From: Pseudolabrys sp.
GTDB taxonomy: Bacteria > Pseudomonadota > Alphaproteobacteria > Rhizobiales > Xanthobacteraceae
Length of the DNA: 64,000 nt
Assembly: GCA_029980465.1 (NCBI GenBank)
Contig: JARYIJ010000002.1
Span: 124,001 to 188,000 of the forward strand
Reading direction: 5' to 3'
The first letter of the stretch is position 1; each line of letters opens with the position of its first letter. The notes below the pieces were generated by a model. That model did no database searches and had not been told where the DNA came from. It saw only the letters and a program-made list of their open reading frames with translations. The position numbers and the translations under genes are program-made. Positions 1 to 9,528 of the stretch are shown in pieces.

Positions 1-200
1 ATCTGGTCCTCGGCCGTTTCGCCGACGCGACGCTGGCGGGGATGAGCGATGCCGAGCTCGACGACTACGAGGCCGTGCTCGAAGCGCCGACGCCGGATTT
101 GATGGCCTGGGTCATGGGGGAGGTGCCGCTGCCGCAGGGTCGCACCACGCCGCTCCTGCGACGCATGATCGACTTCCATCTGAACGCGCCACGCGAATGA
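1..200 (+). CDS. sdhE: SdhE/YgfY-type FAD assembly factor 2, C-terminal part
   Basis: The 5' end lies outside the window, and about 65 C-terminal residues are visible in the frame that starts at base 3. The segment ends with a run resembling the C-terminal half of SdhE (DUF339), a small cytoplasmic helical protein that helps attach FAD covalently to the SdhA flavoprotein of succinate dehydrogenase. Visible features are an acidic helix (DAELDDYEAVLEAPTPDLMAW without its first residues) followed by PLLRRMIDF near the end. The stop codon overlaps the mfd start as ATGA at 197-200, so the two genes are translationally coupled. The sdhE-mfd neighbourhood is common in alphaproteobacteria. The family assignment rests on a fragment only. 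Confidence 0.8.
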   Translation, partial: LVLGRFADATLAGMSDAELDDYEAVLEAPTPDLMAWVMGEVPLPQGRTTPLLRRMIDFHLNAPRE

Positions 201-3200
201 CATTACTGAGCAAATCTCCCGTCAACCTGCTGAAGCCGGGCCAGCCGCTGACCCTGGCGCAGGTCGCCGACGGTGCCGAAGGGCTGGTGCTGGCCGACCT
301 TGCGCGGGCCGTTGCCGCGCGAAAGGACGCGCCGGCGGTCAGCCTCACCGTGATCTGCCGCGACGGACCGCGCATGGCGGCGCTGACGCGCGCGCTGCGT
401 TTTTTCGCGCCGGACATGGAGCTGTTGGAGTTTCCGGCCTGGGACTGCCTGCCGTACGACCGCGTGTCGCCGAATGCCGCCGTACTGGCGCAGCGCATGC
501 TGACACTGTCGCGGCTTACCCGCGCCACCGGCCGCGACAAGCCTTCGATCCTGCTTACGACGGTGAACGCGGCGCTGCAGCGTGTCCCGGCCAGGGACTT
601 CGTGGCGCGGCAGGCGCTCTCGGTCGCGCCGGGCCACGTGCTCGGCATGGCGGGGGTGACGTCGTGGCTCGAGCTCAACGGCTTCACCCGCACCTCGACC
701 GTGCGCGAGCCGGGCGAGTACGCGGTGCGTGGCGGCATCCTCGATCTCTACGCGCCGGGCATGGACCTGCCGGTGCGGCTCGACTTCTTCGGCGACACGC
801 TGGAGACGATCCGCACATTCGATCCACAGACGCAGATCAGCGAGGGCCAGCTGCGCGCGCTCGACCTCGTGCCGGTCGCTGAGTTCCAACTTGTTACCGA
901 CACGATCCGCCGCTTCCGCACCGGTTACGTCGCGCAGTTCGGCGCGACCTCGCCCGACGATCTGCTCTACACCGCAGTGAGCGAAGGCCGCCGTTATCCC
1001 GGCATCGAGCACTGGCTGCCGCTGTTCCACAACAGCCTCGACACGCTGTTCGACTATCTGCCCGGCACGCCGCTCGCCACCGAGCCGCTGGCCGAGGATG
1101 CCGCGCGCGAGCGCATCACCCAGATCGCTGACTATTACGACGCCCGCAAGCAGGCGCTCGCCGACGGCATGCAGCCGGTCTACAAGCCGCTGCCGCCCGA
1201 GCGGCTCTATCTCACCGACGCCGACTGGCAGGGCCGGCTCGACAAATCGCCGCTGGCGCGGGTGACACCGTTTGCGGTGCCGGACGCGAAATCCGTCATT
1301 GAGATCAGCGCGCGCGCCGGACACAACTTCACGGCCGAACGCGCCGAGCCCGGCGCCAACGTATTCGAGGCCGTCGCCCGCCATGTCTTCGCGCTGCAGG
1401 AGAGCGGCAAGCGCGTGGCCGTGGCGCTGTGGAGCGCCGGCGCGCGCGAGCGCATGGCGCACGTCCTCGCCGACCACAGGCTGCACAACCTGACCTCAGT
1501 CGACTCCTGGCCCGACGCGCAAGCGCTGCCGAAGAGCTCGGTTGCGCTCGCCGTGCTCGGCATCGAGTCCGGCTTCGAAACCGGCGACATCGCTGTCATC
1601 AGCGAGCAGGACATTCTCGGCGACCGTCTGGTGCGGCCGCGCCGCGCCAGCCGCAAGGCGGAGAACTTCATCGCCGAGGCGATCAGTCTCACGCCCGGCG
1701 ACCTCGTCGTCCATCTCGACCACGGCATCGGCCGCTTCGTTGGCCTCAAGGCCATCGAAGCCGCCGGCGCGCCGCACGACTGCCTCGAAATCCATTACGC
1801 GGGCGGCGACAAGCTGTTCCTGCCGGTCGAGAATATCGACCTGCTGTCGCGCTACGGTTCGGAGGAAGCATCGGCCGAGCTCGACCGTCTCGGCGGCAGC
1901 GGCTGGCAGACCCGCAAGGCGCGCATGAAGAGCCGCATCCGCGAAATCGCGGGCGAGCTCATCAAGATCGCAGCCGAGCGCCAGCTTCATGAGGCGCCGC
2001 GCTTCACGATCGCACCCGGCGCCTACGACGAGTTCGCCGCCGGCTTCCCCTATGAGGAAACCGAAGACCAGCAGACCGCGATCGACGCGACCTTGTCCGA
2101 TCTTTCCTCCGGCCGGCCGATGGACCGGCTGATCTGCGGCGACGTCGGCTTCGGCAAGACCGAGGTGGCGCTGCGCGCCGCGTTCGATGCGACGCTGTCG
2201 GGCAAGCAGGTCGCGGTCGTGGTGCCGACGACGCTTTTGGCGCGCCAGCACTTCAAGACATTCTCGGAGCGCTTCCGTGGTTTTCCGGTCCAGGTCGCGC
2301 AGGCCTCGCGCCTGGTCGCGCCGGCGCAGCTCACCAAGGTGAAACAGGGCCTCGCCGACGGCAGCGTCGATATCGTCGTTGGCACTCATGCGCTGCTCGG
2401 CAAGTCGATCCGGTTCAAGGACCTCGGCCTCCTCATCGTCGACGAGGAGCAGCATTTCGGCGTCACCCACAAGGAGCGGCTCAAGCAGCTCCGCGCCGAG
2501 ATCCATGTGCTGACGCTGACCGCCACGCCGATCCCGCGCACGCTTCAGTTGGCGCTCACTGGCGTTCGCGATCTCTCGATCATCGCGTCACCACCGGTCG
2601 ACCGGCTTGCCGTGCGCACCTTCGTGTCGCCGTTCGATCCCTTGGTGGTCCGCGAGGCGCTGTTGCGCGAGCGCTATCGCGGCGGCCAGTCATTCTATGT
2701 CTGCCCGCGCATCGAGGATCTCGCCGGCGCCAAGGACTTCCTCGAAAAGAATGTGCCGGAGGTCCGTGTCGCCGTTGCGCACGGCCAGATGCCGTCCGGC
2801 GTGCTCGACGACATCATGACGGCGTTTTATGACGGCAAGTTCGACGTGCTGCTGTCGACCACCATCGTCGAATCCGGCCTCGATATCCCGACCGCCAATA
2901 CGCTGATCGTCCACCGCGCCGACATGTTCGGCCTGGCACAGCTCTATCAGTTGCGCGGCCGGGTCGGGCGCTCGAAGCTGCGCGCCTATGCGCTGTTCAC
3001 GCTGCCGGCCAACAAGGCGATCACGCCGCAGGCCGAGCGCCGCCTCAAGGTCCTGCAGTCGCTCGATACGCTCGGCGCGGGCTTCCAGCTCGCCTCGCAC
3101 GATCTCGATATCCGCGGCGCCGGCAATCTGCTCGGCGAGGAGCAGTCCGGCCACATCAAGGAAGTCGGCTTCGAGCTTTATCAGCAGATGCTGGAGGAGG

Positions 3201-3718
3201 CGGTCGCCAGCCTCAAGGCGGGCATCACCACGCCGATGGCGGACCGCTGGTCGCCGCAAATCACCATCGGTACGCCGGTCTTGCTGCCGGACGACTATGT
3301 GGCCGATCTGTCGGTCCGGCTCGGGCTTTATCGCCGCCTCGCCGAGATCGAGGACGAGGCCGAGATCGAGCCGTTCGCGGCGGAACTGGTGGACCGCTTC
3401 GGCAAGCTGCCGCCCGAGGTCGAGCACCTGCTTCAGATCGTGGCGATCAAGACGCTGTGCCTGCGCGCCAATGTCGACAAGGTCGACGCCGGGCCGAAAG
3501 GCGTCGTGCTGTCGTTCCGCGACAATCAGTTCGCCAATCCGGAAGGACTCATCGCCTTCATTCGCGAGCGCGGCAGCGAAGCGCGCATCCGCAACGACAA
3601 GACCGGCCAGAAGCTCGTCTTCCTGGAGGATTGGGATACCCCGCAGGAGCGCCTCAAGGGGACGGCGGCGATCTTGCGTCGCCTAGCCACGATCGCAGGT
3701 CAGGCCAAGGCGGCTTAA
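197..3718 (+). CDS. mfd: Transcription-repair coupling factor Mfd
   Basis: A protein of 1173 residues, normal for the family. Mfd binds RNA polymerase stalled at DNA lesions, removes it using ATP, and recruits UvrA for nucleotide excision repair. In order the sequence shows an N-terminal UvrB-homology region, a CarD-like RNA polymerase interaction domain near residues 490-590 ([14 protein letters not shown]), and an SF2 helicase/translocase motor. The motor has Walker [10 protein letters not shown] near residue 650, a DEEQHFGV motif II near residue 750, TATPIPRTL, and a QLRGRVGRS motif VI. A TRCF domain forms the C terminus. The ATG start overlaps the sdhE stop by four bases. A hairpin-rich repeat follows the gene. 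Confidence 0.98.
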   Translation: MTLLSKSPVNLLKPGQPLTLAQVADGAEGLVLADLARAVAARKDAPAVSLTVICRDGPRMAALTRALRFFAPDMELLEFPAWDCLPYDRVSPNAAVLAQRMLTLSRLTRATGRDKPSILLTTVNAALQRVPARDFVARQALSVAPGHVLGMAGVTSWLELNGFTRTSTVREPGEYAVRGGILDLYAPGMDLPVRLDFFGDTLETIRTFDPQTQISEGQLRALDLVPVAEFQLVTDTIRRFRTGYVAQFGATSPDDLLYTAVSEGRRYPGIEHWLPLFHNSLDTLFDYLPGTPLATEPLAEDAARERITQIADYYDARKQALADGMQPVYKPLPPERLYLTDADWQGRLDKSPLARVTPFAVPDAKSVIEISARAGHNFTAERAEPGANVFEAVARHVFALQESGKRVAVALWSAGARERMAHVLADHRLHNLTSVDSWPDAQALPKSSVALAVLGIESGFETGDIAVISEQDILGDRLVRPRRASRKAENFIAEAISLTPGDLVVHLDHGIGRFVGLKAIEAAGAPHDCLEIHYAGGDKLFLPVENIDLLSRYGSEEASAELDRLGGSGWQTRKARMKSRIREIAGELIKIAAERQLHEAPRFTIAPGAYDEFAAGFPYEETEDQQTAIDATLSDLSSGRPMDRLICGDVGFGKTEVALRAAFDATLSGKQVAVVVPTTLLARQHFKTFSERFRGFPVQVAQASRLVAPAQLTKVKQGLADGSVDIVVGTHALLGKSIRFKDLGLLIVDEEQHFGVTHKERLKQLRAEIHVLTLTATPIPRTLQLALTGVRDLSIIASPPVDRLAVRTFVSPFDPLVVREALLRERYRGGQSFYVCPRIEDLAGAKDFLEKNVPEVRVAVAHGQMPSGVLDDIMTAFYDGKFDVLLSTTIVESGLDIPTANTLIVHRADMFGLAQLYQLRGRVGRSKLRAYALFTLPANKAITPQAERRLKVLQSLDTLGAGFQLASHDLDIRGAGNLLGEEQSGHIKEVGFELYQQMLEEAVASLKAGITTPMADRWSPQITIGTPVLLPDDYVADLSVRLGLYRRLAEIEDEAEIEPFAAELVDRFGKLPPEVEHLLQIVAIKTLCLRANVDKVDAGPKGVVLSFRDNQFANPEGLIAFIRERGSEARIRNDKTGQKLVFLEDWDTPQERLKGTAAILRRLATIAGQAKAA

Positions 3719-3733
3719 TCATTTACTTCACTT

Positions 3734-3843
3734 CACCTCTCCCGCTTGCGGGAGAGGTCGACCGCCGGAGGCGGTCGGGTGAGGGGACTACCTCGCGGGT
3801 TGTTTTGCCCTCACCCCAACCCTCTCCCGCAAGCGGGAGAGGG
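3734..3843. repeat. Dispersed hairpin repeat between mfd and the DsbA-family gene
   Basis: Two nearly identical perfect hairpins, 3736-3757 and 3821-3842, each have the 10-base arm CCTCTCCCGC. A third small hairpin lies between them (GACCGCC/GGCGGTC, 3760-3776). The TCACCCCAACCCTCTCCCGC type of sequence is a familiar intergenic repeat of Rhizobiales genomes, recalled rather than searched. It sits between two convergent genes, so it could also act as a bidirectional transcription barrier, although no T-run follows the stems. Confidence 0.8.
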
Positions 3844-3877
3844 AGCGCCTCGTGCGCGCAGCACTTCCGAGTGTTAT

Positions 3878-4543
3878 CTACTCCGCCGCGTCGGCGCTGC
3901 CAGCCTGCGCCGCGCGCTCGATCGCCTCGGCAAGATATTCCGGCGACTGCGCGCCGGAGACCGCGAAGCGCCCGCCGAAGATGAACATCGGCACGCCCTG
4001 AATGCCGGCCTCCTTGGCGGCTTCGGCCTCGCGCTCGATCTGCGCGACGCTTTTGTCGCTGGCGAGCGCCGCTTCGACCTTGGCCCGGTCGAGCCCGACA
4101 GCCGCCGCGGCGTTGGCCAGCACGGCACGGTCGGTCAGGTCGGCGCCTTCGGTGAAGTAAAGGTTCATCAGCGTCTGCTTCATCTCGGCGGCTTTGCCGA
4201 TGCTCTCGGCCCAACGGATCAAGCGATGCGCGTCGGTCGTGTTCGGCTGCCGGCTGATCTTGTCCATCGCATAGGTCAGGCCTTCCTCGCGCGCCGCCGC
4301 CGCCACGCGCTGGGCAATGGCGGTATAGCGGTCGACGCCGCCAAACTTGGTCGTCAGATACTGCTCGCGCGAAATGCCCTCGCGCGGAATCCAATCGTTA
4401 AGGAAGTAGGGGCGCCAGTGCAGTTCGACCGGAATATCCGGTTTCATCGCGATCGCCTTTTCGAGCCGGCGCTTGCCGATAAAGCACCACGGACAGACGA
4501 TGTCCGAGACAATGTCGATGCGAACCGGAGTCTGATCGGGCAT
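3878..4543 (-). CDS. DsbA family oxidoreductase (FrnE-like)
   Basis: A 221-residue thioredoxin-fold protein of the DsbA/FrnE branch, without a signal peptide and so probably cytoplasmic. The CPWC active site lies near residue 17 (DIVCPWCFIGKRRLEKA), followed by the long helical insertion of the family and a C-terminal segment with the cis-proline region GIQGVPMFIF. FrnE-like proteins catalyse thiol-disulphide exchange; relatives include 2-hydroxychromene-2-carboxylate isomerases, which lack the CxxC pair. The frame stays open upstream to 4807, but that extension overlaps the next gene in another frame and resembles nothing, so the start was placed at the ATG giving MPDQTPVRIDI. The physiological substrate cannot be told from the sequence. 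Confidence 0.9.
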   Translation of the reverse strand: MPDQTPVRIDIVSDIVCPWCFIGKRRLEKAIAMKPDIPVELHWRPYFLNDWIPREGISREQYLTTKFGGVDRYTAIAQRVAAAAREEGLTYAMDKISRQPNTTDAHRLIRWAESIGKAAEMKQTLMNLYFTEGADLTDRAVLANAAAAVGLDRAKVEAALASDKSVAQIEREAEAAKEAGIQGVPMFIFGGRFAVSGAQSPEYLAEAIERAAQAGSADAAE

Positions 4544-4581
4544 GGCGCTCTCCCTTGCTGCGGGAGAACGTAGGGACTCGG

Positions 4582-5835
4582 CTACTGTGCGGCAACCACC
4601 TCGCCGCCGTGAACGCGCAGCAGGAGCGATTCCAGCGTGTCGGTGCACCGGAGCGTCGCCAGAGTGACATCGGCATTCGGCGGCTGCGAACCGGTAGGCA
4701 GCATGGAGTTGCGCAGCACGGCTGCAATGCGCCGCGCCAGCACGTGGGCGCTGTGCAGGCCGGTCTGGCCGAACGCGATGAAAATCGAGCCGTCCTCGTC
4801 GCGGCAAGCGAAGTCGTTGTCGCGCATGATCCGGGCCAGCAGGCGGGTGTGGTCGCTGCCGGCGCGCGCCGGCAGCGTGTGGTCAAATGTGAAGCGGGCG
4901 ATCGATAGCGCGTGACCGTGTTGGCTGCTGCCGGCAATCGACTTGTTCAGGTCGTGCCAGAAACGGTCGGGCGTAAGCAGGCCGGTGACAGGATCGATGG
5001 CGCCGCCGCTGTCGAGTGCGGCCATCATCCGCTTGAGCCGATGCTCGAGCGCATGCTGCCGAACCGGCGGGATCAGCCTGCCGACGATGCGCTTTGCATC
5101 GCCGGCGGCGCGAGTGAGTTGCGGCAGATGGTAGGCGAAATCGGCCGCGGCATCGCCCATCACGACGGCGGGAATGTGCCGGTATCGTTCTGTCTCCGCG
5201 AGCAGGGTCAGTGTCGCATCGATGGTGCGCTGGCCGTCGCAAACGACGATGCCATCAATCTCGCGCGTTTCGAGATGACGCGCCGCGGTTTCGACGGAAA
5301 GCGCGCCGAGTAGCCCGAAGCGCTGGGCAACGGCGGCGTTCATCGCGGGATAGGCAGGACCGCGGCCGACGATCATCACGGTCGCCTCGTCGAGCGGATC
5401 GCCGACGGGCAATTCAGGCAGGCTGCCGTGTCCGGCGTCATGCTCCTCAACTCGCTGCAGCACGGCGGCATGAAGCGCCCGTACGCCCATCGCAATGCGC
5501 AACCGCGCCATCATTCGCTCGATCGGCTCATTGGCGTCGGCTGCCAGCGCGATCGGTACAGGCAGTTCCTGATCGGCCGTCGTACGGGCAATCACGGGGA
5601 TGAGCGGACCGTTGGCGGTCGCCGCCTGAAGGCAAAGCATCCGGGCGGCAGACTCGCTTGGCGGCATGCCGGGCTCCGCGATCACAATCGCGCATGGCTT
5701 GCCGGTCATGAAGACCGTTGGGGCGTCTGCCCAGGATGTCTCGATGATCGGGGAAGCGCCGGCGGCTCTCAAAGCCTCGGCAATGTCGCCGGACGGTTGC
5801 TCGGCGACAAGCAGAATAGGACCCTGAAGGGACAT
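4582..5835 (-). CDS. Degenerate GGDEF-domain protein with receiver-like N terminus
   Basis: A 417-residue soluble protein. Residues 1-120 and about 150-255 resemble receiver (CheY-like) folds. Residues from about 280 on resemble a diguanylate cyclase domain, beginning with DPVTGLLTPDRFW, which matches the DPLTGLxNRRxF entry of GGDEF domains. Where the GGDEF signature should be, the sequence reads CRDEDGSIFIAF, so the catalytic loop is lost and cyclic-di-GMP synthesis is not expected. It may bind a nucleotide or a partner, or be purely structural. It lies 188 bases downstream of, and on the same strand as, the degenerate adenylate-forming enzyme and the solute-binding protein. Its function is not known. 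Confidence 0.75.
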   Translation of the reverse strand: MSLQGPILLVAEQPSGDIAEALRAAGASPIIETSWADAPTVFMTGKPCAIVIAEPGMPPSESAARMLCLQAATANGPLIPVIARTTADQELPVPIALAADANEPIERMMARLRIAMGVRALHAAVLQRVEEHDAGHGSLPELPVGDPLDEATVMIVGRGPAYPAMNAAVAQRFGLLGALSVETAARHLETREIDGIVVCDGQRTIDATLTLLAETERYRHIPAVVMGDAAADFAYHLPQLTRAAGDAKRIVGRLIPPVRQHALEHRLKRMMAALDSGGAIDPVTGLLTPDRFWHDLNKSIAGSSQHGHALSIARFTFDHTLPARAGSDHTRLLARIMRDNDFACRDEDGSIFIAFGQTGLHSAHVLARRIAAVLRNSMLPTGSQPPNADVTLATLRCTDTLESLLLRVHGGEVVAAQ

Positions 5836-6023
5836 GGCGGCGGTACGCGGTTACAGGCCGCGGGACGATAAGGTGTTACGATTAACGGCCGGTCAACGCG
5901 ATGCGTCGGAGTCATTCCGGACGCCCGGAGGCGCGATCCTGAATCCGGAAACTGGTGCTTGAGTCAGCATCTGGACTCCGAGTTCGCGCTTTCAGCGCGC
6001 CTCGGAATGACGAAAAAAGGGAG

Positions 6024-7466
6024 TTATGCTGCCGCGCGGCGGCGGGTGAAGGCGCGGCCGATCAACGGGGTGACGCCGCGCTCGCTCAGGCTGGTCTCGA
6101 CCTGGCCGGCATCGCTCGCGGTGCCGATCAGGCGTTGGCCGAGCAACGCATCGGGCAGCGCGGCAATGATGGTGCCGGATGGCAAGGATGCCGTGACGGC
6201 ATCGATCTCGGCCCGTGGAATGCGGTAGCCGCCAACCTCGACCATGGCGGCCGGGAACGCCGTAACGGTCAGTTCGTTGTTGTCGATGCGGCAGGGATAG
6301 CCGGTGTCGACCGGAGCATGGGCCGCGCCGGCGTCGGATATCTCGCCAAACGGTCCCGTTCCTGCGACTATCGGCCCGCTCAACACGAGCATTCCGGCCG
6401 GCGAGCGCTGCGTGAACAGGATCGGCGGGATGGCGACGTCGGCAGGCCGCGCAGCACGCGCACGGCCCCGCAGGGCAAATTCGCCGATCGCTTCGACGTC
6501 GATCAACGCATCGTCCTTGACGCGGCGATCCGGACGCCCCGGCGCGCGCCATAGCGCGAGGACCGTGTCGAGCGGACCGCCGCGGCGCCTGATCTCCGAA
6601 GCGACGACGCCCGCAAGCCGCGCAGGCGCGGCGACGATGGCGCAGCCATAGAGGCGCTGCTGGGCGAAGAACTGCTCGGCGTCGAACGGCTGGTGCAGAA
6701 CCAGCGCGCCACCCGAGCGCAGCCACGGCAATACGGTCAACGCCAGCCCTGCGAAAGACGACAGCGGCAGTGCCGACAAGACCGGAACATTGGCGGGCAG
6801 CATGCGGCTGCCGAGCGCCGCCGCTGCGCCAGCCAGGATCTGGCCGTGGTTGCGCACGACCGGCTGCGGCCCGCGCGCCGTCGTCTCGAAGGTGACGACC
6901 GCGGCATGGCGCGCCTCATCGGGCCTGCGATGGCCGAACGGCGCGTCGCCGGACTCGACGCTGTCGAACGAGGCGACCCCGCCGGACAAGTCGCGGCCGA
7001 ACACGCAAACGTGCCGGATCGAGAACAACGAGGCCGCCGCCCGCATGGCGATGGCGCAATGGTCCGTGCCGTTGATATGAGACACGGTCAGCAGCGCCTT
7101 GGCGCCGACACCGGACAGCGCGGACGTGATCTCCGCTTCGCGCCACAACATCGGCAGCGGCGCGGCGATCATGCCTGCGCGCAAGATTCCAAGCAGTGTG
7201 ATGACGCTTTCGACGGTATTGGGAAGCTGGAAAGCGACGACGGCATCGGCTGACAGGCCCAGCGCGCGCAGCCGCGCGGCCGTGCTCCAGATTGCTCTGT
7301 CGGCCTCCGCATAGGTCAGTGTCTTCGGCGTGCCACCGGTGAAGGTCACGCGATCGTTCGGATCGGCCAGCGCCAGCGCGTCCGGATTGCGAACGGCGGC
7401 GCGGCGGAACAGGTCGTCAAGCGTCAGACCGGGGACGTTCGGATCGGGCTGCGGACCAACGATCAT
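6024..7466 (-). CDS. Degenerate class I adenylate-forming (acyl-CoA synthetase-like) protein
   Basis: A 480-residue protein with the overall plan of the AMP-binding/acyl-CoA synthetase family: an N-terminal half with LTYAEADRAIWSTAARLRAL and the LLGILRAGMIAAPLPMLWR segment. Key motifs are damaged. The phosphate-binding TSGTTGxPKGV is replaced by FETTARGPQPVVR. The late TGD motif appears only as VDTGYPCRIDNNEL. No C-terminal catalytic lysine motif follows the short GGYRIPRAEID stretch. It probably binds a ligand or partner rather than activating an acid, although an unusual substrate cannot be excluded. It starts 7 bases after the stop of the solute-binding protein gene, so the two are co-transcribed. 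Confidence 0.75.
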   Translation of the reverse strand: MIVGPQPDPNVPGLTLDDLFRRAAVRNPDALALADPNDRVTFTGGTPKTLTYAEADRAIWSTAARLRALGLSADAVVAFQLPNTVESVITLLGILRAGMIAAPLPMLWREAEITSALSGVGAKALLTVSHINGTDHCAIAMRAAASLFSIRHVCVFGRDLSGGVASFDSVESGDAPFGHRRPDEARHAAVVTFETTARGPQPVVRNHGQILAGAAAALGSRMLPANVPVLSALPLSSFAGLALTVLPWLRSGGALVLHQPFDAEQFFAQQRLYGCAIVAAPARLAGVVASEIRRRGGPLDTVLALWRAPGRPDRRVKDDALIDVEAIGEFALRGRARAARPADVAIPPILFTQRSPAGMLVLSGPIVAGTGPFGEISDAGAAHAPVDTGYPCRIDNNELTVTAFPAAMVEVGGYRIPRAEIDAVTASLPSGTIIAALPDALLGQRLIGTASDAGQVETSLSERGVTPLIGRAFTRRRAAA

Positions 7467-7473
7467 TGCGCGC

Positions 7474-9324
7474 TCACGTCGCGGTGGCCGACCACCAGGT
7501 TTCCGGCAGGTAGCCGAAAAGAGAAGTCTGCTTCGGATGCGCGATTCGCGTCCAGCGCGCCACCCATTGCTGCGGCAGATAAAACAACGGAATGACGTAG
7601 AAGCCGGACAGCAGCAGCCGGTCGAGCGCGCGCGTGGCGGCGGCGAAATCGGGCCGCTCGCGAGCAGCCAGCATCGCGCCGATCATGGCGTCGATGCCTT
7701 TGGATTTCACGCCCATGTAATTGCGGCTGCCTTCCTGATCGGCGGCGGCCGAGCCCCAGTAGAAATATTGCTCGTTGCCGGGCGAAAGCGACTGCTCCCA
7801 GCGGTACTGGATCATGTCGAAGTCGAACGAGATACGGCGGCGCTCGTTCTGGGTGGCGTCGACCGTGCGCACGTCCATGCGGATGCCGGCGTGCTTGAGG
7901 TTGCGGGCGAAGGCGAGCGCGATGCGCTCCTCGTCGCGGCGCGCGGTGAGAAATTCGAATTGCAACGGGCGGCCGGTGCCGGCGTGCACGAGATCGGTGC
8001 CCTTGAGGACATAACCCGCAGCTTTCAGGAGATTGAGGGCGCGGCGCAGTTGATTGCGATCGCGGCCGGAACCGTCATTGACCGGCGGCACCCATTTGCC
8101 TTGCATGATGTCGTCGCGGACCTCGCTTGCGTAGGGCGCAAGCAGATCGCGTTCGCGCGCGCTGGCGGGATGGCCGTGCGCCGACAGGTCGCAGTCGTCG
8201 AAGTAGCTCGCGGTACGGCGGTACTGATCGAAGAAGAAATTGTGGTTGATCCATTCGAAGTCGAACAGATGCAGGAGTGCTTCGCGCACGCGCGCGTCGG
8301 CGAACACCGGACGGCGCGTGTTGAAGACGAAGGCCGCCATGCCCTTGGGCAGGCCATACAGGAACGACTCCTGAACGACGCGACCGTCGCGCCGGGCCGG
8401 GAAGTCGTAGGCCGTTTCCCAGAGGTTCGGATCGGTTTCGGCGCGGACGTCGCACAGTCCGGTCTTGAACGCTTCGAACTGGGTGTTGGCGTCGCGGTAG
8501 TAGTCGAAGCGGACTTCGTCGAAATTCCAGAGGCCGCGATTGATCGGCTTGTCGCGGCCCCAGTAGTTCGCGTCGCGGCGCAGCGTGACGCTGTCGCCGG
8601 CCTTCACCTCGCCGATGAGGTAAGGGCCGGACCCGACGATCGGCGTGAAGGTGGTGTCCTCGAAGGTGGCGACGTCGACAGCGTGTTTGGGAAGGATCGG
8701 CATCAGGCCGAGGATCAGCGGAAGCTCCCGATCATCTGACCCGGAAAGGTCGAACATCACGACGTCGGGCGCGAGCTTGCGGGCTTCTACGACCTTAACG
8801 TAGTAGGTGCGATAGTTCGGCCGTCCGTGGTCGCGCAGCAGTTTCCAGGAAAAAATGACGTCGTCCGGCGTTATTTTTTTGCCGTCGGAAAATTTCGCGC
8901 CGGAATCGATCGTGAATGTGACCTTCGCGCGCTCCGCATCGGTTTCGACGCCGCTCGCAATCAGCGCGTAAAGCGTAAACGGCTCGTCATATCCGCGCGC
9001 CAAAAGACTTTCGTAGACGTATCCGCGGAGGTTCTGTGCCGGCAGGCCCTTCACGATGAAGGGATTCAGACTGTCGAACGTGCCGAGCACGCCCTGCACA
9101 AGGCGCCCGCCCTTCGGCGCATCGGGCTGCGCGTAGCTCGGATGCGTGAATGATTCCGGCCATAGCGGCATACCGTGCATCGCGAGGGCGTATGCCGCGC
9201 TGCCGGTGGCGCGCACGCCGGGGCACAGAAGGGATCCGGCGATCCCCGCGGCCCCGGCAAGGATCGAGCGGCGGCTGATCGCGCCGCGCGAACCTGCGAG
9301 AAGGCCGGGGGATTGTTCGGGCAC
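7474..9324 (-). CDS. Tat-exported family 5 extracellular solute-binding protein (YejA-like)
   Basis: A 616-residue periplasmic binding protein for an ABC importer of the peptide/opine/nickel type (SBP family 5). The N terminus carries a twin-arginine signal (SRRSILAGAAGIAGSLL) and a small-residue stretch suitable for cleavage. The mature part has family hallmarks such as FDSLNPFIVKG, the SGAKFSDGKKITPDDVIFSW motif, and the GSGPYLI stretch. Length and wording are closest to YejA-like oligopeptide-binding proteins. No permease or ATPase gene lies nearby, so its partners must be elsewhere. The start is a GTG; no strong ribosome-binding site is visible. It is followed at 7 bases by the degenerate adenylate-forming gene. 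Confidence 0.88.
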   Translation of the reverse strand: MPEQSPGLLAGSRGAISRRSILAGAAGIAGSLLCPGVRATGSAAYALAMHGMPLWPESFTHPSYAQPDAPKGGRLVQGVLGTFDSLNPFIVKGLPAQNLRGYVYESLLARGYDEPFTLYALIASGVETDAERAKVTFTIDSGAKFSDGKKITPDDVIFSWKLLRDHGRPNYRTYYVKVVEARKLAPDVVMFDLSGSDDRELPLILGLMPILPKHAVDVATFEDTTFTPIVGSGPYLIGEVKAGDSVTLRRDANYWGRDKPINRGLWNFDEVRFDYYRDANTQFEAFKTGLCDVRAETDPNLWETAYDFPARRDGRVVQESFLYGLPKGMAAFVFNTRRPVFADARVREALLHLFDFEWINHNFFFDQYRRTASYFDDCDLSAHGHPASARERDLLAPYASEVRDDIMQGKWVPPVNDGSGRDRNQLRRALNLLKAAGYVLKGTDLVHAGTGRPLQFEFLTARRDEERIALAFARNLKHAGIRMDVRTVDATQNERRRISFDFDMIQYRWEQSLSPGNEQYFYWGSAAADQEGSRNYMGVKSKGIDAMIGAMLAARERPDFAAATRALDRLLLSGFYVIPLFYLPQQWVARWTRIAHPKQTSLFGYLPETWWSATAT

Positions 9325-9397
9325 GAGATGGTCGATTCGACTGGGAATTCAACCCAACATTAACACGAGGACCACGTCATTATCTGGAATCCGCGCT

Positions 9398-9414
9398 TTA
9401 TCGGTTCACGATAA
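9398..9414. promoter_or_regulatory. Inverted repeat TTATCG-N5-CGATAA between divergent genes
   Basis: A perfect 6-base inverted repeat with a 5-base spacer in the 204-base divergent spacer between the solute-binding protein gene and the IalB gene. It has the form of an operator half-site pair, but I recognise no specific regulator for it. It may be chance. Confidence 0.3.
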
Positions 9415-9528
9415 TCCGCTAATCACACGGCCGATACGTCACGGTGTCGCCCTATTTGGCGACGAACAGAGCCGACTTCCGCGCGGCGGCCGTCTCGGCG
9501 CGTCAGGCGAGATAAGGAACAAATTCTG

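Noticed and set aside
7330..8739. 469-codon plus-strand open frame over the solute-binding protein gene
   Set aside because: It is the antisense shadow of a well-supported family 5 binding protein.
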